Positions 26,401-38,400 of a stretch of DNA of 64,000 nucleotides are shown one piece after another. The stretch spans positions 124,001 through 188,000 of the forward strand of contig WFMF01000219.1 in the NCBI GenBank assembly GCA_011033025.1. The letters are read 5' to 3'. The translations under genes were made by a program, and so were the position numbers. The stretch comes from Beroe forskalii (lineage: Eukaryota > Ctenophora > Nuda > Beroida > Beroidae). The notes below the pieces were generated by a model, which was not told where the DNA came from, searched no databases, and was given only the letters and a program-made list of their open reading frames with translations. The stretch's first letter is position 1, and each line of letters starts with the position of its first letter.

Positions 26401-29400
26401 CGAAATTGGGCGATCCGAAATCAATTAACATTCTTAACCACAAAACAATTGGTGGCATTTAAATGATGGTGAATTGAAAAAGCCTTCCATTGTGTATGGC
26501 CTGTTTTGGCTTTTTGCACGTGCTCTGGTTTTGGAGCCAATGGAATGTCATCACGCCTTGATCATGACGTATTGATGTAAAATAACGTTGGAGTAGTATT
26601 TTCTCAAAGAATTTATATCATGACCACTTTACAATAATAACACACAAAGAGAGCCCGGGTGCGTGGGAACAGAGTGAGCTGACAAGTAGATTCAAAGGCT
26701 ACTTTATAGTCACCATGACAACTGATTTTAGTTACCATGACAACGAACTTTCGGAAGATTTGTTGGAAGATTTATCATTTATTCAATGATCTCATTATAC
26801 CTTTTAAACAACTAAACAATAAACATCTGTATATATTATTAGATTTTCCTTTTTAATGTAAGTAGATAAAAGAATTCTTATACCCCTCCCAAGCTTGTTT
26901 TAGCGACCGTGTAAGTTTGGTTATACGGTCTTCATTAAATTACAGTTTAAAAAAGCTTAAAATGAAATTTGATTTTATAAAGGAGCACTCAAAAATCTAC
27001 TTAAGCGTTAAATCCGGACGAGGGTCGTCAGACCCGAGTGGGAAGAAATACTGTTGTTTGGTCAGAGAATAGTCGGTCCCAGCTGTTTCCGGTCGGGGTA
27101 TAATCCGGTTCCATGATCTCAGCTGCGATCGTATACCTTCGATAATGAACTCGGCACGCCTCGTCCATTATCCAACTTACATAGTCTCGGCTGTCGCCTC
27201 GACCATGTAAGTTGCGGTATACGGCCACCACTTCGACATGTAACCGCTTATTATTTATATTTGTTAACAGGTAGATCAGTTATAGAATCAGCTACCTGTC
27301 CAAATTCCTACCACGACATACCACACTGCTCTTTTGGTGGCACACGAACAGCACACACTTGAGAATGATGTCACTAAAATGGTTCAGAATATTGAATTGA
27401 GAAAATGGAAATGGCTTATTTTCTGCATGTGTTATATGGTAAACCTGGCGGATCCAAATTAAAATTTAATGTAAGTCCAAGTTTTCGAATGTACGCACAC
27501 GCACGCGTTCCATGGCTCACAAGAATTGGGTTTGTAGTTTATTTGAAGCTCCCTCTCAGAACAGATGGAAACTATTTCAGCAGCCACGGCCTCTTCAGAG
27601 CATCTTTTACAGTATATTACCGTCTATTATTAATCTAGTGATTACCACATTAATTTATGTGATTCATCCAAATTATATGGTCGATTGAAGCTTTAAAAAG
27701 CTGATGAATGAGCTAATGATGAAGCTATGAAATTAATGAATATATGCTAATACATGAAGCTCACTTGAGCACAAGATTCACCTCCGGGGGGGGGATCATG
27801 GATTAAGTGCAAGACACGAGGGGTACTAAGTGATTTTTTGCCCAATTTTGAAATACCACCCACCACCCCTTCAGATAATCCCATGAACTAAGTGATATTT
27901 GGCACCATTTGTGACCCACCCCAAAATTAGCATAAAAACCGATCCAAGCGGCAGATTGTCCCCTGTATTTGTCACTATTTGAAGGTACCCACCCTAAATG
28001 AGCATAAAACGCTGCAGATTATAACTGAAATTTGTCATGTTTTGTAGGGACCCACCCCGAAACAGTTTGTCCCGTGTACTAACTGAAATTTAATACAATT
28101 TGGTTATGTTATTTGGACTAAGTGATTATGATTTTCCCATAGACCACCTCAGTTAGTACAGTGGACTAAGTGATTTTGCCAAGGGCCTAACACCACCCAC
28201 CCCGGCCTCGTGTCTTGCACTTAGTCCCTGATCCCCCCCCGTCACCTCGACTTCTTGGCTAAGTCTGGTGCCTCACACTCTTTCTTACTGCAAACCCATA
28301 CAACTAATTTGGTTTCCATTAAAACTGTCTAATACATGGATGATAAAGATGTGGCTGCTTGAATAAAGCACGGTTTGAAGTGGTGTCAGCATCATGGTTT
28401 TAAGTGGTAAATTGATGAGTCTCAAGCGCCTGTTTCTTGAGTGTTTGCAGTCTCCTTAGGAGCGCGTCCTTTCCTTTAATCTGTAAGTTGCTGTAGTGGT
28501 GACCTAGACTTTACTATTTACTCCAAATTAACATACTCTCTTTGAGTGGTTCTGTGGCTGAAGCCATATTTCTGCGTTCAAATATAATGTTAATGTTATG
28601 GTTCTCCAATCAAATATCTAGAGAGAGAGTTCGAGTGATTGATGGCATTATGTAAGATAGAGGGGCGTATTTTGAAGGTGTCTCCTTGGATCCTCAATGG
28701 CTTCATGCGCTCCCCCAGCCATATTAGACTAAGTGCTTCCTGGTAATCTGGATCATGGTAGACCTGGACTTGGGTCGCTTCTAGTTCTGAATGTTGTTCC
28801 AAAGAACTCATGCAGTGGACCATATATGGGACTGAACCTCTAGATCTGAGATAGGAATGTCGAGGATCACTGATCATCTTTAACTATATGTCGTGTTTGC
28901 TTATAATATTTCCTAGGATGAAATGAGGGCACCCTAAGACGAACTATATTATAGTCGTTCCCTTCCGATCACGTGTGTTAACTATAAACTGACTGCTTTT
29001 TAATCAAATCAGGATAAATGAGTTGATGTTTATTTTATATAACCGTACTACTACAACCTCTTCCTGATTGATTTAGACAATATGTGATGGGGTATCTAGA
29101 CTTCTGGTTCTGACGTTGGCACTGGTGAGTCTTAACACGTCAGAGGCTGAGAATTAGAAATATATCTAAGCAGAATTGGCGTTTCAAGCGCCGATGGTCG
29201 AGTGACTTGAGCTTCAAAACGGGACTGCTACTTCCGATGTCTGCATGGTCATTGGAGGGCAGAACAGACTCTGTTATATGCAATGAAAGACTTTGGTTCA
29301 TGAGTAGACCTTGTTTGTATTGCCGTGTCTAATATTTTGTTTGGCAGTGGTAGGGTGTTTGTATTCCTGTTAAGCTTTGGGTGTTGGAGTGTGTCGTATG

Positions 29401-32400
29401 CTTGTGAGTTGCTGAGTTGCCTGGGTATGCGTAATTTGAGTGTGTAAACTGGGTGTTTATCTGACTCCGTTGAGCTGTTGGTTTATGCATAATGTGTGTA
29501 AACGGGCGTGAGTTGGCGAGTGCGTTACTGTACCTAGGTTTTTCTGGTTAATGTGTGGTTAATTAAGCGGGTGTCTTGGCGTGTTTTTGAGGGTCTGTTT
29601 AAGTGTCTGTTGGTTATGTTGACCTACATGCGTGTGTTTATGTGTTTGAGTGCCTGTTTGAGTCATGAGTGTATGTTGGTTTGTGTTGGTGTATGTGGGT
29701 CTTGAGATGTGTTTGGTCTGTTTTAGACTTGAGTGTATGCGTGTGCCCTTGACTCTTGAGTGTCTACAGTCTGAGTCCATATCTCCTTATATCCCTCATG
29801 TGTTCTACACACTCGAGCCTGCATATTATCTAATTAAGATACTAGGGACCGTGTACAAATTATTCTATTAGATTAAGCGACGGTGTACATAGTTATGGGT
29901 CAAGCACACACAATACGCCTTGAAAAGTGACGTCATTATCAGGGGTTAACATGGTGTTTTAATGCCACCAAACTGCCTACCATCCTCATCCAACCTCCTC
30001 CTCAATTGTCATTGAAATGCAATAAAGTGAAAGGTGATACACGGGGTTCAGACATGTACTCACGGCTTGAAGCGTGTGCCGGGATTCTATACGCATGACA
30101 CTGAGCGTGTATTGAACCAGAAATAGACATCATGACGTCATCAAAACACCCATAAAATCCCTGATAATGACGTCACTATTGACAGTTTAAGATGAAATGT
30201 GGTCAATGTGTATTGAGTTAGTGGTAAAAGAGCAGACTCCGGTATGTGTGTGGCTTGGGTAGTATACCTTGTGACGGTGTTTCGAAATTGGAGGCTGCAC
30301 GTGCCATCTACAAATTAAGTGTATGTTTGCTTGTAAGTTTGTTTTTTTAGTGTATTTATTCTTGTTTGTTTTTATTTATTTTTGTCTTTTTGCACCATTT
30401 CCGTCTTTATTTCTGTCTTTTCTTCACATCCTGTCTGTCCCCATGTCTGTCCTATCTGTCTGTGATTTTGTCTCCTCTCGCTCCCTGCTTACAGGGAGCG
30501 AGCACTTGTCGCCAACATGACGTGCTGATAACACTCATTTCAAGAAGAAGAGGAACTCGAATTTCGTGAATTATCTAAATTAATTATCGAGTGTAAGTCG
30601 GCTTGTGACTGGTGTGTGTGACGGTATAATTCAGGGGTTGGCACTAGTGTAGCGCATTACAAAGGGGAGAATATATGACTCCAATATTTCGGATGGAAAT
30701 CAGTATCACATGATCAATATAATTCTAAAAACGCTTTGAAACGTGGCAGGATTTGGTTTTGTCATGTCACGAACTTACCCCTGCTTTCACTGTGAGATTA
30801 AACTCCTTTCCCCCTTATCATAAATTTGCAGATAATAATCTTATCTCAATTTTTCTCCTCAAATTGTAATCATCCCCCCGATTTGACGGGATCTCTCCAT
30901 TACAGGGTTCGCTGGGTTGCGATGTGAGGAGGATATTAACGAGTGTAACTTCAACACCTGCCCTGAGTACAGCCAGTGTGTGGATAAGATCAACCAGTAC
31001 CGCTGTATCTGCAAACCAGGTGAGACTTTCAATTTATTTTTCAATTAATTTTCAATGGACCCAATCTTTTTTATCTTTCTGATCAAACAATTGTGCTTCA
31101 ATATAATGGTTTTTTCTCAGTTTCTCGTACATTATTATCATCATTCGGCATTACCGCTGGAAAACTAGTTCTTCTCCTTCAAGTAGGAAGAAAATTCTCT
31201 CCTCTATGATTTTTGTTAATAATAAATCGTCAAGACTTTTAGTAAGGCTAAATATTAACGCATCAGTAGTTACAAAGGGCGATGAATGTCGCATTGAAGT
31301 TATAATAGAGATTAGAACCAGCATGATAAGCATTAAGCTGAGCTTTGAGCATTGTAGAAGTGGTATCTTCTGCCTGCACTTGCCTCATTATTCCTAATAT
31401 GGGCAATAAACCCATCTGTGAAGGTCTCTGAATCTTTGTTGTAATATTTGATGTCGCTCCACGCGGAATCTGTAGGCGGTTTAACGTCGTAAACCTCTAT
31501 TTCAATCAATGATATACACGTCAGTCTCAACTACCGCTGTGAGTTGTGTTAATTGGATCACGTTTCATTAAATCCACCTCTTGTTGAATTAAAATGTGCT
31601 CGAGCTAGCTAGATTTTAGAAGGAACATGGGCTCTGACACAAACTAATTTAGGGTATTTAAGGTGGTTGAGTTAATGTAGATTATTTCGAAAATGCTGCC
31701 CAAAAATGAGAGTTTTATGTGTTTTTCCAAAAAGTTATAAACGATTTAACCTTCAAATCTCTGCAATGATAAACAGTTGAGTTTAAGCCATATTGGAGTT
31801 GGATCATTTAAGCTGCATTTGCAAATCTTGCACCCAATATTAATAGAACTTTAAAACTGCCAAACTAGTAAATAGCTTGGTGAAATTTAGGCGTTTATCT
31901 CTGAAGTTACTGGGCGAGGTTTCAAAGAAGTATAACTGGTCATTTAGCGATGAGATTGATTATATTCCATCTCATAACCACTTCATGGTATTGGTGAGAA
32001 CAGCGAATTGTCAGAGCTGTAAAGTTTATCCCAGGCACCACACTCAATAGGACTCCATGCATGATTAAATCTACTCTCTCAGTCTCTCGACAGAGAGTGA
32101 CTTACGTCAATGGAGAGAGTTTCAAGTCAGAGTAGAAGTCATGTGATACCACAGAATTGCAGATAATTTGGTCTCTGCCATATCATCATACACTCAATTT
32201 AGCTACTATGTAAGGAACTTGGTACTACTATAGAATTCAAATAATACACCGCTGTCTGCTAGTATTATAACTCTATAAGGCGCTATCTTCCTTATCAGTT
32301 CTCACGCGGTAAGTTTATCAATAAGCATGCGTATTGTGTAATTTTTCCGGTCACGCGATGTTATCATAATTATCTAATAATCACGCGATGTTTTGGCATT

Positions 32401-35400
32401 ACTCGTCGCTATAACAAGGTGAGCTGTAATTATTCAAGTGAGAACACCACACGTTGGTATGATAACACCACGCGTTGCTCTGACACCATCACGCGTTACT
32501 ATGACACTAGCACGCGTTACTAACGCGTTATTCTCCCCAGGTCACGAGGGAAAGGAAGGATGTGAGGATGATGAGAACGAGTGTACTGCTAACCTTTGTA
32601 AGAACGGAGGAACCTGCGAGGATCTACCTGGAAACTTCAGGTAATTTTACAGCAATGATATGCTTTTATCATATTTTGATTTGATCTGATTTTATCATTT
32701 TTCGATCTCAAATTTAAGAATATAGTTATCTCTGTGAGAAAAATATATTCTTAGATCAAACATCTTTACTGCGAAAATGACGTTGACTAACCACTTTGTA
32801 TGATATTAAAATGAAGCTCAGCCCAATTTGTATCACAATAAATCTCATCTACATCGTTAGAAGACCATTGTTACGATGAATGCTCACGACTCATCTCATC
32901 TCGAACAGGGGTTCATCATGTCTTTTAAAAGTTGCGCCTTTTTACAAAAATGGCGTTCATAACTTTATCTATAAAACTTTGAAGGTTTTTTATGGTATTT
33001 ATTATACCCGATTTGGGTTTATTGTTGGGGTTTCATTTTACTCATGATTTGCATAAAGATTTTTTTTGAAAATGGAGCCTCATACGCTCATCTTTAAAGT
33101 CTTAATAGCTTGACAAAACTTTCATAACAATTCTCACATGAAAGGCTGAAAGTGACTACCTTATCACGAATCTTGGTAAATTCGTGACGTTAATGAAATC
33201 AACTACTTTCTTTTCTTGTGACACGTCCACCCCTCACCAGAAGTCCCACTTCCCACTATACGTTGTAATTTGCTTTTTGGAAATGGAAGAGACCTGAGCC
33301 GTGGGAATTATTATTCATCTGGAAGGGTCAAGAGCTCGCAGGCGAACAATAGGTGCTTGAGAATGACGTCATTATCAGGGTTAGAATGGTGAATTGATGA
33401 TGTAAAACTGACTTATTTTCGTGCGCGTTACATCGTTAGACCTTGTCGTTACACTGATATTAAACTATGGGATGTAAACTTTGTGTGTCTGAATTCTGGT
33501 ATGTTTTTAACACTTATGTTATAAGTGTACCCTGACCGCCCTGAATATAACATGTCACGACCCACGTCTAGACTTAACACGAACGAGGTTATTTGGTGAC
33601 GTCATTATCATGGTTCAGAATGGTGTGTTGATGAAGTGGAGCCACATATCATGTTTGTCAGTTTTTTTAAAGAATTATTGTGCTGGTTGTGACCAAGCAG
33701 CTGAGGTTCCGCGAGTCAGCACTCCGCAGAGACGATTTTGCCACAAAAAATGGAAAAGTATATCATTTTCGTGAAAACGTTCATGTGCATCAAGAAATGT
33801 TGACCAGATATTATATCCGGTCTAAAATATTATATCTCAGCGTCATATTAGAAATTATGTCATCCCTTAAACTATATACAACCATCCACAATCTCCTGTC
33901 AAACCCATCAAATAGTATGATACAGAGTAACGTTTTGTGTTGAGAGGTGGCTACGTAATGAAATTGACGGTGACATGGCGTTAACGGCAATATTATTTTA
34001 AAAATTCATAAGTATATATGACTTCTGATGCGTGAAGCACTTGAGCCAATGAAAGTAATTATTTGACATAATCGACTGTCAAAACTTCTGCCCCACTGTC
34101 ACCAATTACTGGCATTACGTTATCCATTCTTTCAAAATTGACACTACTTTCTCCCTCAGGTTCTAAGACTGCAAATTAATTTGACACCAGTGTCAAAACT
34201 ATGAATGCACTTGACACCAGTGTCACTGACACCCCTGTACACTCATTAGACACCAGTGTCACTGACACCACCGTACACTCATTTGACACCAGTGTCACTG
34301 ACACCACCGTACACTTATTTGAAACCAGTTTCACTGACACCACTTTCTCCCTTCAGATGTAACTGCCCGTACGGGTACAGCGGACAGACGTGTCAATTTG
34401 ACAACACTGCGTGTGGTGTCAAGCCCTGTGGAGAACACGGGACTTGTTACCTCAAGGATCAGTCAATAACCGAGCACTACTGCGTGTGTCAGGATGGATA
34501 TACTGGTGAGTGGGAAAGTGAAGGGCAATAGAACATATTTGAGAAATAGAGTATATAATCTGCCTTGAGAAGTAGAGCATAATATTTGAGAAAAGAGAAT
34601 TCGGGATTCGGTAGAGTTAAGATTTTAGAGTCCATCATATTTGAGGAATTTGCATTTTTGAAGTTTTAGAACAGCAAATTTTGGACTTTGCAGGGAGAAG
34701 TATGCCTGTTAACTATCCTGCAGCTTCTTGCTGCCGTGTAACATAGTTGAATTACATTATTCAAATCTACACGTCGAGAAATTAATAAATATATATCTGT
34801 ACTGCAACGTCTGTCATTAACAAACCCCGTCCAACCGGTCCAACTATGTTTTAAAGTGGTGAAACTTTCATCACTCATCAAGATCTCAACATACTTAATA
34901 TTATAACAGGAGGGAGAGCTACTAGAAAATTATTTTATTATCCAAACAGAATATTTTACAGAGTGAACTAAATCAGAATTTAGAATAAATAAACTACGTA
35001 TATTTTCTGAACATTTACAGAATTGAACTAAAAAATGCCTGGTACGGATGTATGCGGAACTTCGTGTACAAATTTCAATTGAAATTGCTTTGGAAATATT
35101 CATTTTTCGTAATTCTAATGATTCATTCCAGGAGCATTCTGTGAAGTGGACATTGACGAATGCAAATCGGAACCCTGTGAAAATGGTGCAACATGCCTCG
35201 ATAAAGTCAACGATTTCTACTGCGAATGTCCGCTAGGTACGTGACTAGTTTTTATAGATAAAATATTTAGTCGTCGACAAAAATCCTTGCTTTTTGTGCT
35301 ATAATTATCATTCCTACAAGCGTTAATTCCTTCCATATATTTAACCCTTCCAACGTAATCTTTAAACACCCTCCACCACCCATATTTTAACCATTATGTC

Positions 35401-38400
35401 ATGTATGTTATCTCTTGTCATGCTTTGTGCATGTGTATAATATGTGTGGCAAAAACCTCGTGTTGCGATTTATACAGCATAAACCCTATAAATTATTAGG
35501 TTTTTGTAGGGATTCTCCTCTTAGCCTGTTAAGTGAAACACGTGACAAAACACGCGAAACATTAAGCCTGTGTTTTTGGGTTTCTAAGTTAGGTTTCTAG
35601 GCTTCTATATAACAACCGGTGGTCTGAAGATCGTATGAACATTTTTGTAGGTTTTTGTGGGTTGTCTAGCTCTAACGTAGATTTGTTAAATAATATCATG
35701 CGATCCAAGGACTAAATAAGTCTACTGTGTTGAAAGTTGAGGATTAAATAAGTTTGTAATCGTATGAACTTATGAAGATCGTTTTTCTAGACTGCTACAA
35801 CTAAGAACTTATTAAGAAATGAAAATTGGAGGTACGTTAAATCATTCAATTACCACTGAACCTTCAATTCATATTCCATTTTCAGTTCCATGAATACGGA
35901 AGGCAGAAATAAGTTAAATCATTTCCTGCTAGTAGCACAATATTTCCAATAACTTCCTGTCAGGAAATATATAAAACTCTTGAACCAGAAACACCTTATA
36001 TATCCTAACTTTTAGATTAGGAATATGTGACTTTAGCTGAACAAGAAACACTTTATAAGTTTATAGATCCTAACTTTAGATTAGATGAACCATAGATTCC
36101 GACCCTCGACGTGTGTATAAATACCATCTCATGAATTCGATTATATATGAACCGGTTCAAGTATTCCCACGCTAGCTCAATAAACAGTGAACTGAGTAGG
36201 TGAGGCCTCCAGTATGTCTGTGGGAGCTGAGGGGGAAATAGGCGGTGTGACGTCATCAATTCAATGTTCTGATGTGTGATAGTGACGGAATTTTAAGATG
36301 ATGATTAGTCAGGTGCAGCATGTGCAGCAAAGATAGAAAGTTTATGAAATGAATCAGATGAGTTGCTTCATATAACACACAAGTTTGTTAAATATTTCTT
36401 ATCAAGTGCATCCCAAAGCCTAAAGCATTAAAGCAACCACACCAGTCAATTTCATGGTATTGAATCTTGGACGGAAATGAACGTATTCGTATAAAATCAA
36501 ACACATTGTGGGTTGTGATTCTTGAAAATGAACCAACATAATCTATGATCATAAATACACGATAGATAGGTATTATTGTCTAAATTTTCTAAATTTACTT
36601 TGAGTACCATCAATCATTTCCTTCATATTATAATCATTATCGTATTATGGATTGGAATTTACACTTCTCACTTTGGACACCTACTTTCGAGTAGAAATCC
36701 TTCATCTGTCAGAAATAATCTGTTGGTTGATCATGATCTAAGTCTTTTCCTACCCAGTAAACACTCTACACACTTACACACACATACACACACGACAACG
36801 CTGCCAATTCCTCTGAGAATTAGTCGACCAACCCAATCATATCCCTGCTAATTAAGTAATTATCATGGCAGAGCAGTGCCCTTTAATCACCTTCTCTCTA
36901 TTAGCTTTTAACCTTAATAATCCTCCTGACTTTGCTTCAAACTCCCCATGATATTCATTATACATCCTTCAAGACTCTTGAATCAAGAGCGTCCTTTTCT
37001 AGAAATAGGTGTTAAATTTTCACACAAACCTCCTTTCTTTTTTCACAAAATCTTTTTTCACTCTCCTAGACCTCTCACATAGTCACATTCTTTTAGAGTT
37101 CCCTTCCTTAATCCTTTCCCCCTCAGAGTTTACCGGTAAAACCTGTGGTCTGGACGCGCGGTACTGCAAGAACAACCCGTGTGAGCACGGAGGCACGTGT
37201 GAGAGTAGCAGCAGCGCGCCATACTACACGTGCACGTGCGCGCCTGGATACACGGGGGACCGGTGTAGGGAGGAGAAACTGTGTGATGCCGACAAGTGCA
37301 ACAACAAGGGAAAGTTTCTTTTACTATTCTTCGGCCCTGAATTTTACTTAATTCAGTCTGTAGATAATTCCATTAATTATTATTCCTGGTCTTCTGGCTG
37401 TTTAAGGTTAAACTTTTCTAGAAAGTCCAAATATTCCTCTCCAATTTCCCCTGATTCTCTCCTCTTCCTCTTGCAAACAGCTGCTATCTGCACTTGCACT
37501 CTACCACCAGCTCTCGCGTAGTTGCGCTCTTAGCACAATTACCCGAGCCTGACTGTCGACTCTCTGCACTTACTCCCATCCCCTCCACATCATCTCCACC
37601 ATCCTCCGTCACTAACACACCATTCTAACTCCTGATAATGACGTCACTCTCTGCCATCTATTGTTCAAACTCAGGCTTTATACGTTGGGATCTGTATTAT
37701 ATATGTGAGGGACAATAACATTGAAATGCTGGGCTTACAGGTATCTCTCCTCTGTGAGCGATAGAGAGAGAGGATGATTGTACCAGGTGTCACTAAGGTA
37801 GACACAAAAACACAGCCAAGTGGGGGATTAGGCTCGATATAGTAACCATATGTTCACATTATAGAGCATGGACTGTCAGGGTTGACAGCGAATTGAAAGG
37901 AAGACATCCGCTGTGGACTAGCTGGGAACATCGCAAAATTCTGATGTACCCCCCTTTAATCTGTTTCCCTTCACCATGCCGAGCCTCTGATTTAAACACT
38001 TAACCACATTCCCCATCTCCTTCCCTTACGCCTTTTCCCCGCCCAATTCTAACCCACCTCTCCCAGGAAAGTGCATCTCGCTGGACACAGATAGCTGGAG
38101 GTGTGAGTGTGAGCGGGGGTTCACCGGACCCACCTGCTCTATCGAGGTGGAGGTGTGTGGGGGTGGGTTCGAGTGCCACAACGGCGGAACATGCAGGTAA
38201 TTTGAGGAGTGGGGGCTAATGGTTTTTGGAGTAAAGCCAAGAAGTCTGGCTAATGATTTTGGAAAAAAAGTTTAGTATGTGACTTCTTTCTTGAATTCTT
38301 AATGATCATTCTACGTTCATTAGTTCTTGAAGTATTCACATCTTTGCTCAGCTTTTTAGTGCGCATTCTAGCGGATTCTACGTTCAGTTATTCCTGAATT

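Larger units (their letters stand above)
24905..30905. other. Notch intron 4 (6.0 kb)
   Basis: No exon seen. It contains a cluster of three CRE-bounded repeats at 25392-25793, further copies at 27366, 28383, 29928 and 30133, a 457-bp inverted-end element (27785-28241), and a TGAGTG/TGTTTG-rich stretch (29330-29770). Confidence 0.7.
32641..34356. other. Notch intron 6
   Basis: Holds two CRE-bounded repeats 233 bp apart (33364 and 33597). Near the acceptor it holds a tandem repeat built on the palindrome GACACCAGTGTC. No coding signal. Confidence 0.75.

Noticed and set aside
29330-29770. TGAGTG/TGTTTG-rich stretch as a satellite
   Set aside because: There is no consistent period; it is low-complexity GT-rich sequence.
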